Source: Laburnicola sp. R22_1 (lineage: Eukaryota; Ascomycota; Dothideomycetes; Pleosporales; Didymosphaeriaceae). From it: a stretch of 64,000 bases of DNA. The position numbers and the translations under genes are program-made. The notes beneath the pieces were generated by a model. It had not been told where the DNA came from and did not search any database. It worked only from the letters and a program-made list of their open reading frames with translations. Each line of letters begins with the position of its first letter. The stretch's first letter is position 1. Positions 1 to 10,775 of the stretch are shown here, piece after piece. The stretch is from positions 1,044,501 through 1,108,500 of the forward strand of contig JACONQ010000013.1 in NCBI GenBank assembly GCA_014281115.1, given 5' to 3'.

Positions 1-2379
1 GTGGCCGTCGTGGGCCGGGTACGGTGGTGGGCGGGCGGGCGCAGGTTCGGGGCGTGTGTGGAGGCTCTGGAGGCACGGGAGGCACTGGATGGAGCAGGAC
101 GCAAAGGCAGAGGATGCTGTCCCGGGAGCGGCTCAGCGTGGTTTTGACTGTTGGGGCAGCCGCGTAGGGGAACGGGCCAGGAGTCGGTGGAGTTGGGCGG
201 GTGGTCTGGCGCAGGCGTCGTTTTGGCGTGCGGGCAGGGGCGACGGCGGAGCTGCTGGGGGGTCCTGGCACGGGCAGCGCAGCACTGGGGGCACCTGGGA
301 CGCTAGCGGAAAGGCGTCAACTGTCAGTCACGGCAGGAGCAGCGCGCGCCGGGGTGAGGAGCGGCCGGGCGAGGGCTTAAAGCGGCAGGCGCGCAGGCGG
401 GGCCCATTGGCCGCACGCGCCATCGAACGAGCATGGAAGAATTCTAGCGCGCCCGCTAGCAGCACTAGCGCCTCTGGCAGCGGCCCCTGCTGAAACGCTG
501 CACAGAGGGGCCATGGCCACCACGCCGCGCCTCGCTCGCTGTCCACTCACGGTCCAGGCAGGCGGTCGTGAGGATGATCCCTCATCCGTGATCCATCCTG
601 CATCCGATCCATCCTCCATCCTGATCCATCCTCCATCCTGATCCATCCTCCATCACTTGCTCCGTTCTGGCCTGTCTCCCGCCGGCCTCGGCCTCGGCGT
701 CGGTGCGTACGTGGGTGCTTGACCCGGCGCTGCGTCCAGAAATGACGCCCGGCCCCGGCCCACCTCAGACCTACCTCTAAGGCCATCCGTAGTGGTCTTG
801 TCTTTTTCTTTGTCCGCACACGGCCGAACATGACCGCTCGCGTTGCAATCTTGCTGCTGCTGCTACCGCTGCTGCGACGCTGCGAGGACAAAGAAAGCCC
901 ACGCCCGTGACGCTCGCGAGACCGATGATGCCGTGGTGCGGCATGGAGACAATCGGCGCATGCATGCAAGCGCAAAGACCCCGCCAGGTGCCAGATGCTC
1001 ATTCGGCCAGCGCTCCAACGCGCGCCCCTGCGCGCCCCGCCCATCCATCGCCACTTTCACCTCTCTCGCCCTACCGCTGAGGTCAGGACCCGCGAGCCTT
1101 GCCCCAATCGCTGAGTCCCGCCTCTGACTCTGATGGAATAGTACCGTAACAAACACCGGCCGTATACCGAGTAATGCTGACGGACTGATGAGCAACATCT
1201 GCTGCGCTACCCTCACACTACCGCCCTCTTCAGTTCAGTCTTGTGTCCGCACCGTGCTTTTGCGCGGCGCGAAAGAAGAGGGGCCCGTGTCGCCAGTCGT
1301 GCCTGCTGACGTTTCACAACCCCCCGTAATCATTGCCGCGCGTCCATCCTTTGATGCACAGAAAATTCCAGGCGTCTTCTAGAAGCTCGCCGCATTCGAC
1401 CCAAATCCGCTCGCTCTCGTGTCGCCAACACCAACACGGCCACAACACATGCAAACCGCCATTGTGTCCACATGCCGTGACTTTATCGGCCCGTGGCCAG
1501 CGCCCAGCCTCAAGCCTGAGCTCCCACGTCGGAAGAGCCTCTTCTGCAGCTACCAGTGCAGAAACTTTTCCAGGCCCACAACGCGGTAGCGAAACACAAC
1601 AGAAAATTTTCTTCGCCTACAACACGAGAACGCACGCCGGGAGTGGGGGTTTGCTTCAATGCTTGTGCTCTTCGCGAAGACACATCGAACCATCGCCTCA
1701 CCGCCTCTGAGTCGTTGGTTTATCTTTGTATCATTAGTCGTGACATTGATCAACAGCCGGAGATCTCATCTTGTAACCCCTGTATACAGTACATGCCGCT
1801 AGATACCATTCACTCCGACCATCATCCTCATATCGTCTATCCAGTATCAACCGCCTTTCTCCCCGGCATCCCATCATCATGAGAAGACGTTGCTTGCCTG
1901 CGTGGGATGGTGCATCCAACCAACACGACGCCTCTGGCATCTTGCACAAGCGTACCAAAATCTCGGAAGAAGGATTCGCATCGCCCGATCCGTGTTGCTG
2001 CCGCCCGGCCTTTGACGTCACCATGTACTGCGAAACATCTTCTGCCTATCATTTCGGACCAGATAGCCGCGCTACCAGAGTGAAACGGGACTGGTGGGTC
2101 GCCTCTGCCTCTGACATTTGACATGTGGGGGATTTGACTCTGCTTTGGGTTCAAGAGTCAGAATGCTCGGTGAAACATGGGAACGTGGGAGATGCTGTCA
2201 TCGATCAATACGCTCCGAGCCGCGTCTCACGATCTGGTGACGTGTCCGCGATCACTGATCAGGCTGCCGGAGTCTTACGTAGCGATGGAGACACCTTGTT
2301 GGGTACACGGTACACCTTCCTGAAGACATACTGTGTGCTACTCCGGGCCCCTAGACGTTGGCGGCTCCGATTACCGGTC
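1..2379. other. No convincing gene; GC-rich left edge
   Basis: The first 1.2 kb is very GC-rich and holds overlapping open frames on both strands, none with a recognisable domain or a consistent intron pattern. Sequence from about 1.4 to 2.3 kb is mixed and also gave no recognisable protein. It could be the promoter or 5' leader of a gene outside the window. The only clear structure is a short tandem repeat near position 600. Confidence 0.5.
589..655. repeat. 17-bp minisatellite (ATCCATCCTCCATCCTG unit)
   Basis: About three near-perfect copies of a 17-bp unit lie head to tail, with a degenerate partial copy in front. The unit is built from ATCC/CTCC submotifs. No function is visible. Confidence 0.8.
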
Positions 2380-4515
2380 TCACGTGCTCCCCTTCGTACC
2401 AATCTCTATCCGCTTGCCCGCTCGTGTCTCTAGGACGGCGACATCCAGATCCCATCCAGCATCTCGTATTTTGGCTTCGTATGTGTCGAACATCTGACGC
2501 GCTACGTCCAAGGCGTCTCTGAGCTCAGCTAGCTGTTTGCCTGATGCGTCATGGTCATCAGCATCCATGGGCTGACGGCCCACGCTGGTCTTGCGGGCAA
2601 GCAAGAGGGCCTGAGTCCACGCCTTGAGTTGGTCCAACGAAGTGCATCCGTGCTTCAAGATGATTATAGTTTCGGTCCCAGAAGACCAGAGCAGGTACGC
2701 CTCGTTCTGGTAGAGCCGCACGAGGTCGGACAATTTGATGGCTTGCAGTTCTAGCGATCTTGTCCATTTTTGGCGTTGTTGCCCAACGTGGCGGAGCATC
2801 GTCTCTAGTGGCACTCCAATACTGCAGTGACCGATTACGGCATCGTCAGTCCAGCGCAGTGCTCCGTCACGCTCGAAGATGCGCTCCTTTGTGGTGACTT
2901 CGGATGGGGAGAGGATCCGGCCTTCTTGCAGAATGTTGCTCAGCACTATGTTGGCACGTTGCCTGTTCAAGCTGCGCATGCTGACGGATTTGACAGCGGC
3001 GTAGTTCATGGTCAAGTGTATGGACAGCAAAGCAATGAGCGTACTCCAGGTTGCCATGGATGTCGAGACCCAGGACACTACTACGCTACCCGCCTGCGTG
3101 CCAGTTAGCTAGCAACTAACGTACGAACATCGAGATAGGCTGGGTTGGGGATAGTGGCAACAGGTGCGACCGGTGAGGTCGGACCGATACTTGTCATTAG
3201 GGAGGCTTGGAAAGCTTACCAACATGCCCAGCAGCGATATAACGGTTTCCTGGCTAGAGTCTTTCTGCACTAAGATCAGCATGAGCTTATCGTAGAGTTA
3301 TCCACATGTGCCCGGATAAATGATATGCTCCAGGCATGAAACTCCAGGCATGAGTTATGAGCATCACGCCATGGCTTTCAACAAACGACCACAGCGACTT
3401 ACGGCATTGAGCTCTCCCAGATTTCCACGTTTGGCGAAATGGGCAGATAAGCTCGCTTTTGCACTCCCTGCACAGACTCCGCATAATGATCGCAGGACGC
3501 TCGAGAATGACAATACTAGCACTCTCGCTGTTTTGGGGAAGGCCGGCGACAGACAGTCCAGAATCATAGCCGTGTCGTTGAAAATATCTGCTGCGAGACG
3601 GTACATCTTGCACTCGGGCTCCAGGGACGTGCCCAGCCTATGCGCGAAGAGGATTGTTGCTACTCTGCCCATGGACTCTTGCAAGACCGAGAGTAGTAAA
3701 GCCGTGGTAGGAGAAGCCGACGCATCCCCGACACCGACACCTATTGTTCCGTCAGTAAGGCCACACTGTTTCTTCCGAGATCATCGATGAAGCACGGCCT
3801 GATAACGCGGTCTGTTGATCCGGTGAGGTCGGCATGTACGCTCATGCGGAAGTAATATGTATCCTGGCGTTTGTATGTGTGAAGGACGGCGGATCCAGGG
3901 CCATGGTACCGACTCGCTTGTGACTTCAATGTCGTCGTATATTGGAGACATGCATAGTGCATGTTGGACTCACCTTCGAGTACGGCCCGCGAGGACAACA
4001 AACCTGCTATCGACGAAGAGAAGGCTTGGAGAGAGTCCTAGTGAAGGCGGATTGGTCAACAGGCAGCCTTCAAGTCGGCCGAGCGGTATGAAGATGCACA
4101 TACGTAGATCTGGTACCTGTTGATCGCGGGCGTAGGGATCAGCTCCGACACAGTGATGGATGGCATGCAATACATGGGTATTTTGTCGTCGAATTAAGAT
4201 AGACAGACGGACGTACTGGATGTAATCCTCCGTCACGCTATGTGGGTAGCCTGCCGGAAGAAATATGTCCAATAGCTGTCGTGCATAACTTTTTCTTTCT
4301 TGTGGGAGCTGTGGTGGGTGGTCAGTCTGAAACACGCTGTCTGCATACGTAGATCAAATGGGACGCACCACCACGTCGACCCTGCTGGTTCCTTTGTCGG
4401 TAGCCGACTCGATATACGTCGAGGTGATGTTGTTGGCATCGCCCCGCTCGATTACCTCGAGGGGGGACTCTACTGGAGCCATTGCAACGACGATCGGATC
4501 ACTTGGTGGTGCCAT
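2380..4515 (-). CDS. RUS family protein (Root UVB Sensitive / DUF647)
   Basis: Seven-exon model: 4515-4369, 4326-4217, 4116-4104, 4037-3974, 3740-3403, 3264-3220 and 3093-2380, giving about 476 aa, a usual length for fungal RUS proteins. Family blocks are clear in order: QLLDIFLPAGYPHSVTEDY near residue 65, a YQIYDSLQAFSSS-type block, the core MGRVATILFAHRLGTSLEPE, then FNDTAMILDCLSP, SLSAHFAKRGNLGELNA and AVKSVSMRSLNRQRANIV. All splice phases agree. The start is an ATG in a CACCATGG context. Exon 3 is only 13 nt and is needed to keep the frame and the conserved YQIY motif. The exact donor of the first intron has three in-frame options 3 nt apart. RUS proteins are predicted membrane proteins linked in plants to vitamin B6/UV-B signalling. 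The fungal role is not established. Confidence 0.9.
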
Positions 4516-6569
4516 GGTGGTGAGGTTGTTGAACTGCGCGTTGATTGCGGGCCCACAAGATTAAGCGCAGGCTATCCCAACGCATACTAGCGCCACTACA
4601 CTCACAGGTGCTCCAACTGGCAACCCAATCACCTCCACGTCGCTCACATTTCCAACACCACGCCCGCAAGCATCTCACTCAAAGACTGCGCTGCTTTAGC
4701 TGCTTCCCATTCCTCTCTACCACGCCACAAACAGCAGTCAGTAATGATTACTCGGTCTGATAACCTAACCCCCCATCCATCTGCCAGCAAAGTACATAAT
4801 CTATGTTCCCGCGCCAACATCCCCAACGCAATCTATGTTAAGTGCCCAGTAAGTGGGCCCAGCCTCACATCGCCCGTAGACTTCGAACCCACCCGACTAT
4901 TGAGCGGCCTTGTTCATGCGAGATGAGATGAAATGCATGCTTCCCGCTGTCGCAGCGGACTGGACTCCGTATGCGGGCCAGGCCAATCTGACTGTGCTGC
5001 TGTGCGGCGTCAGTGTAACACTCGCAGATGGGGTGGTGGTGTGCTTGGTTCAGAGGCGTGAGGGACCAGACGGATGAGCGTGGGAGGAGCATCTGAATGA
5101 GGCTCAGTTGCTGACTGTACTGTGCCTGATGCGGCGGTTCGGTTGTGCGACGGAATGGGGCCTTTGGTTTGGGTCGCTTGTTTGTTGGGCGAGCGCTTGC
5201 GATGTGGTGAGACAGACGGTGTGTTGTGTTGTGTTTTGAGACATGCATGTGGTGTGTGTCTGTGTGGATTTGGAACATGGGGGTTTATTGAATGGAGATG
5301 CGCGCTTCTTTGTTTGGCGGTTGTAAATGGGGAACGGGAAGGTGAGTGCCGCTGTTGCGTGCGGTGGTTTATTGTCGCATGGCTTTGTGATGTGGCATGT
5401 GTGATTGTTGAGGTTTGTGTAGATTGGGGTGTTGCGTGACGTGGTACCTACTACTGAGATTGTTGAGTGGCGATGCGTTGTTCCACGTATGAGAGAGGGT
5501 TTGAGACACTATCCATTTTTGTCTACATTTTTAATGATATTGAACGCTCGAGATTGCCTCTAGTAATATATTGGTATGTCGCGCGTTGCTTTCACCTGTG
5601 ATGGAATCATTCGACTAAGGGTTTAGTCTCACATGATTTTTTTTACAGTATACATCATTCATTCATCCATTGCCATTTGTTTATAGTCAGCTCAACTTTT
5701 ACAAATTCTAAAACTTACTAGCACAAGAACTAGCCTAACGTCTCAGAGATCAAGGTAGAGGCATGCATACCAATAACTACAGCTTAGAGCTAAATTATGA
5801 CGTGATAACTGACTGATAAAGGCCGACCATATAGTGTGCGAACTATGGCATAACGACCTCGAAGTCAGTATATATCACTCGAGGTGTTTTCAATAACTTC
5901 AACATAGACAAGCTCCATACATCTAATCTGACCAGATACACTCCTCCAGCACACTCCTCATATGTATTTATCACTACAACCAGCACACCAGCACTCCACC
6001 AGAAGACTCCCCGCAAAGCGAAGAGGCAACCCAAATTCCTGCACGGCAGTCTCAGCACTAACACGCATGCACCATCTTCCTAGCCCTGTATAAACCTGCC
6101 TGTGACATTCTCGCAGAGGTAATACTTATTCCTGCTCCAATCCAATTCGTCACCGATGAGTTATAGGAACGCTGTATTTGGAGCCGTCGAGCTCGCACTT
6201 TTTCAAGTAGTATGTTTCTGACATTCTCTTAGCATACTAAAATACTAAGCAACTGGAATCACATGCCGAATGCCGACGCGGCGATGCTCTCTGCGTTCCT
6301 GAACGGAGGGAGTGTTCCCGGCGCCTTTGATTCGGTCCCCTGCCACTGGCGAGCAAGCGTACGCGCTGCTTGCGTATAGCGGCCAGACAGGACATCTTCC
6401 GTGCCATGATTTAAGCCACTGTGGATTGTTGGTCAACTTGATCAAGCACTTGGATATTTAGAGGGGGAATTACGCTTTCACTGCAACTCTGGACGCTTTG
6501 CCGAACTCATCGAGATGTGTCAGTTCGTGTAACATTGTCATGCTCATGGTCTCGAGATGGCTGTAGATC
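4516..6569. other. Intergenic, no gene seen
   Basis: About 2 kb between the RUS start and the next possible gene. It contains a TG-rich stretch near 5.2 kb and AT-rich sequence near 5.5-5.9 kb. The open frames here have no recognisable features. The first few hundred bases should hold the RUS promoter. Confidence 0.5.
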
Positions 6570-7058
6570 GTGTCCTCGGCGCAATTGCCCTTAGGTCCAC
6601 CTCTGCTTGGTCTTCATCTTCCTGTGGATACTGGAATGGGTTGCAAATTGAGCTCGGCAAGGGTGTTTAGACTAATTGATCCCGAAGCATTTGACGCCTT
6701 CAATCTTGGCTACCTTGACCTGTACCGTTGTTATCCTACATCACTCCCTATCAGCCTTAGGTTATTTCATCCGTACTACTGCATGGACCGCCACCCCCTT
6801 GATGCGGACATCCGCGGGCGCAGTGAGATCGCGCTTGTCACAATTCCGTCGTTGGAGTCTGGGAAGGCATTTGAAGTGCGGCATGAGCTGAGCTGGGAGC
6901 GCATATTGGAAGACGGAAATATGGATGAAAGCATGGTGACGGCAGGCGAGGAATGGAAGGTGAGCGTCACTAAGCCTGCCTTGCGCTCTCTGGGTTGGTG
7001 GTGCTGGGGAGATGTGGGTCCTGGCGGAGACCTGGAAGAAAAGCTGTTGTTAGGGTAG
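6570..7058 (+). CDS. Hypothetical fungal protein, possibly a fragment
   Basis: An uninterrupted 162-codon frame. The C-terminal half looks like real protein, with FEVRHELSWERIL and SLGWWCWGDVGPGGDLEEK, a pattern I associate with lineage-restricted fungal hypothetical proteins. I cannot name the family. No signal peptide or membrane segment is visible. There are only about 50 residues before the conserved-looking part, so a 5' exon may be missing or the gene may be truncated. It sits at the edge of a zone of broken genes and repeats, which also favours a fragment. Confidence 0.45.
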   Translation: MSSAQLPLGPPLLGLHLPVDTGMGCKLSSARVFRLIDPEAFDAFNLGYLDLYRCYPTSLPISLRLFHPYYCMDRHPLDADIRGRSEIALVTIPSLESGKAFEVRHELSWERILEDGNMDESMVTAGEEWKVSVTKPALRSLGWWCWGDVGPGGDLEEKLLLG

Positions 7059-8640
7059 GAGAATAGAGGGTAATTTTTTTTGTGAACAAAGCTGCATCCC
7101 GCAACTATACTATAGTAAAAGAAAATCTAGCTATAACCTTTCTTTCTGTGTACTAGCTCTGTAAAATACTATATAAATATATATAAAAGCGAACACCAAG
7201 TTAATTTTAAAATTAAATAATTTTCTTTTAATTATGCGATATGACTATGAAGTGCCTGTGGGTCTCGGTCGAGACCGGACAATGGAGGGTATAACGAGGC
7301 GGAACTGGAGCCGACGAGGGAGCAGTTGGATGGTGGGGCAGTGGTCAGTGAAAAGTTGTCTGACCTGCATTTGGCGTGTCAGGAGAAAGAGGCCACTTTT
7401 ATGATAGGACTCCCGGTCATTGGAGAGTAGGAGAGATTCGGTCTTCGATGAAGGGCGAGGACGCTAGGGCAGTGCTAGAGCACACCCGTAGCGTGCACAG
7501 AGGAACACTTAATATCATGTGGACATCGTGTTATAGCCGCTTTTGCCCCTCAATAATTATGGAAACCTGAACTATTGTGACAGTTTGAAATGTCATGCCA
7601 ACCTGCTTGCCATACATCGAATGGAACATGCTGTTGGCACACTATTGTCATGGTCTTGACAAGGCGGTGACATCTCTCACGGAGACCTTGATTTTAATGA
7701 GTAGGATGGAGCGTGCATGTATACTCGCCATCAGTCAGCACAAGAAGGCATTGGACGTAGAGTTAATTTACATGCGCAACCATGCGGAACGGTGACTATG
7801 GACCTTGTCGAGAAAAGGTCCAGTAAATATTCGGACAATGTAGAAGCTCAACGTAAAAGGCTCCAGTGTGCTCAAAATGTTGCTTGATCTCGCTGGACAA
7901 TTTTTCAATGGTGCTTTAGACAACATAGGCGAAAGGGGAAAGGTTCCATAAGCAAAGAGATGCTTCGCCGCACAAATGCACCGCTGTTACTCATGGTTTT
8001 AATTCAGATTCCCCATCTTATACCAAACGTGTCATTGATATACCCAGTGTACTTACCAGATAGTCTGTAGTATGTACTCCGTTACTAACCATAATTCCCC
8101 TTTCCGAGCTAAAGAGACTAATTGCTTCTAAAATCTCTGATTCTTTAGGATCCTCTGCCTTTTCTAAAGCTTTAGTTGTGCGAAGTAGAGACTCTTGGAT
8201 TTCCTTCATTAGTTTTTACTGCTTATACTGCTTCTCTTTGGCCGTTACTAGATGATCGGGACTGACCTGCCACCCAATAGTAATAATATTATCTTACATA
8301 TATTTCTAGAAACCAAAGATGTTCTTGATAAGACATCTCAGACAATAATCAAGTACAGGGACGTATACGTGAACATTAATGAAACTACTATCTTTTCTAC
8401 TCTACTACACTAAAACATTGGGACAAGTGATTCGATTCCCCATCAGCCAAGTCCAAGTCCAAGTCAAAAACGAGCGATTCAACCCACATCTCGTCCACCT
8501 CATCATTATGTCAGATTCATTCATAAAAGACGCCCCCCTTCGGTAAACCATTTTCTTATTTTTCTCTGCTTGCCCGTATGTGATTACATTGAATCAACTT
8601 TCTTCCCCAACTCGCGGAGTTGCGCGCACCATCAGTAGGT
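7059..8640. other. Mostly decayed intergenic sequence
   Basis: AT-rich sequence near 7.1-7.25 kb is followed by short open frames without recognisable domains. On the minus strand between about 8018 and 8270 a readable stretch (with LLRTTKALEKAEDPKESEIL) is interrupted by a stop and looks like a coiled-coil-like gene or transposon fragment. I cannot assign it. Confidence 0.35.
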
Positions 8641-8647
8641 CCTTAAT

Positions 8648-9780
8648 CTAGAGAGCAAAAGATTTTTGGTCTGCCCAGTTCTTACTTTCGTCACAGAGCT
8701 CCAGATCAAATTTCAAAAGCAAGGTAGCCATAATCAGTCTCATCTCGTGCATAGCCATATTCTGCCCAGTGCAGTTTCGATACCCATATCCGAATGGTTG
8801 ACGAGCGTTGAATGTGTCCCCGGCGTACTTGGGATCCCCCAGCCATCGCTCGGGGACGTAGCTGTAGAGATCGGTAAAATTAGTCTCCGAGTGATAGGTC
8901 GACCAGTGATGAATGGACACTCGTGTGTCTGGGGGAATCCATTTTTCAAGAATCATCTGGCCCCCTTGTTGTGTGATGCGGAGACTACCTATCGGCACCA
9001 GAGGATAAATGCAGAGTGCTTCCTCGAGACCTAGTAGTATGCTGTTAGCATTCGATCACTTACTATTTCGTACGGCGAGATTTTACGTACATGCGTTCAG
9101 ATATTTCAAGCCCCCAAGGCTCTCAAGAGTCATCTTGTCGTGGCTATCAAACGAGCTTCTGACTTCTTCAACGAGAATTTCGAAATTACGGGGATTCTTG
9201 AGCAGATAGTATATGGCACCGCTCACAGCTTTTCCTTACAGCGTTGTACCGTATACCAAAAGGTCTGCGATGTTTCTCTTCCTGATATGGCACCGCTCAG
9301 AAGAGTGGCTTTGAGACAGTTTTCAAGTCAGTCACATGTTTGCGCTTGAATCATCTAGATGAAGACTTACCCTTCGTTTCTGAACCTGCCAAAATGAAGA
9401 GCTCAAAATTGAAGTGCATTTCCTCTAGTGTCAGACCTTTTCCATCATCGTTTAGAATGAGGTTCCACGCGTCAGGTTTGTTTGATCCCGCTTTCAGCCG
9501 CTTATTCACAAGCTCCTCGGAAAATGCACAATGCGGCTTCCTCTGCTCTGCAATAACCTTCGACAGAAATTTTTCAAACAGGGTGACTTGCAGCAATGGG
9601 TAGTAATTGGTCATGGTCACTAGAGGTAACATCTTGAGAGAACCGACAATAGATTCCACCCACGGGCTGTACTCAGACTTCTCTTGCATCCTCAGGTTTT
9701 GCCCAAAGGTAAGTTTAGCCATGACGTCGAACGTGGTAAAGGTTAGTAGAGCTCCACCACTTGCGCCCCCAGACCACGTC
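8648..9780 (-). pseudogene. Cytochrome P450, 5'-truncated and disrupted
   Basis: The C-terminal half of a P450 is readable across several exons. Visible parts are FDVMAKLTFGQ, the I-helix region FELFILAGSET (intron at 9309-9370), NPRNFEILVEEVR, a K-helix EEALCIYP, the PERW block, and an intact haem loop FGYGYRNCTGQ near 8710-8745. Lesions: the K-helix ExxR arginine is Cys (codon at 9011-9013); a 74-bp insertion with a 15-bp direct repeat shifts the frame at 9211-9299; a TAG sits where P450 tails usually have Trp, about ten codons after a DQK motif; and the frame changes near 9740-9770. The N-terminal ~200 residues are absent, and repeat DNA starts about 90 bp beyond the last readable codons. 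A functional P450 is very unlikely. Confidence 0.85.
9211..9299. repeat. Small insertion in P450 flanked by 15-bp direct repeats
   Basis: The 15-mer ATATGGCACCGCTCA occurs at 9211-9225 and again at 9285-9299. The 59 bp between them has no counterpart in P450 proteins, while the coding sequence resumes on each side. A related ~60-bp sequence lies at about 10111-10170, beyond the truncated P450 end, so this is a small dispersed repeat. The insertion adds 74 bp, which is not a multiple of three. Confidence 0.75.
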
Positions 9781-9860
9781 CTAAAACCATCAGATATCAG
9801 TATGGATATACCTGTCGCGTCCTGCCATCGACAATGATGCCGTGCAGAACGTAGACGACG

Positions 9861-10100
9861 AAATTATTGTTATTTTGTGTATATTTTGTTATTACTACTA
9901 TATACTAGGTATCCTAAGCAGGGCGCTCTGCTTTTCTTATCATGTTATTTGAGATGAAAGCCTTTGTCGTTCTACCCCTAGGTAGTTAATTTAACGCCAC
10001 ATACTAGGTACTAGGTTTTAGTGCCTTTTATGTTACTTCTCTCTGTGTATAGTGCAGACTCAACCTTAGTTAGAATCTTAACACAACGAAGATCTTCAAT
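9861..10100. repeat. Dispersed AT-rich repeat copy at the truncated P450 end
   Basis: This stretch matches 54153-54293 in the AT-rich block, in order and orientation, including TACTAGGTTTTAGTGCC and AACCTTAGTTAGAATC. The copy here keeps TG and CA dinucleotides where the other copy has TA, so it is the less mutated one. It is interrupted by a further 90-bp insertion at 9911-10000. Confidence 0.8.
9911..10000. mobile_element. 90-bp MITE-like insertion with 9-bp direct repeats
   Basis: ATACTAGGT flanks the segment at 9902-9910 and 10001-10009. The homologous locus at 54153-54293 lacks the segment, which supports a real insertion. It starts with a hairpin-like AGCAGGGCGCTCTGCT. Related copies lie at about 58635-58731 (same strand) and 54385-54478 (inverted). 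No coding capacity. Confidence 0.7.
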
Positions 10101-10773
10101 ACATGTCGCGTCACAGCTTTCCCTCGTAGCGTTTTACAGTGTACCGAAAGGACGAGAAGTCTTCTCTTTCGATCTCGCACCCACGTAGTTCATATTACGC
10201 GCGACAGCACTTGTCTGTCCTTACTATCCAAGCCCACATCGTTAGACCACCCAAAACCTTTCTACGAAAAACTTAACCCAGCTATATCTCATTGAACGCG
10301 CCAAGCTCGCTGGCGAGCTTGTACCGCGCTAACCCTTTTTGTCAATACCTTGAAACGCTTTTCGGTGTCCACAACAGCAGGAGGGATAACTGCCATTATT
10401 TGTAATCTTTTTATTAGAAACCTCTTAGTCGCAAAAAAAAAAAAAAACCAATATCTGATTGAAAAATAACCATCTCTTTCACATACGACCATAGGAACTT
10501 GAGAGCAAGGCTTCCCGTCCGCTCAGCCCTATTTAAGCAAGTTACCGGCCAGAGAGTACGATAGTGGGTGACCATATCGGAACACTGGCTGTTGTATGTT
10601 TTTTTGCCTATTAAATAGTGCATCAGGTGATCTTTCTAACGCCCGGGCGCTCCAGGGCTAAACGGCGACGCGAAGACAATATGAGACATTAAAGGGGCAG
10701 GAAAAACCCTTTGGCAAGGGCCGTGGAATACCTGCTATTGTGGCAGCATTTTTTTTTCGGCAGGATTTTGCCT
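10101..10773. other. Repeat debris, no gene
   Basis: Contains the second copy of the ~60-bp repeat (about 10111-10170) and a poly-A tract near 10433-10446. Short open frames on the minus strand show no recognisable domain. Confidence 0.5.
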
Positions 10774-10775
10774 TA

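Noticed and set aside
56..1216. Several overlapping 60-165 codon frames in the first 1.2 kb
   Set aside because: GC-rich sequence gives long frames on both strands by chance; none has a domain, signal peptide or intron signal.
9211..9299. The P450 insertion as a spliceable introner-like intron
   Set aside because: Sliding the 74-bp unit through the 15-bp repeat never gives GT..AG ends that restore the frame.
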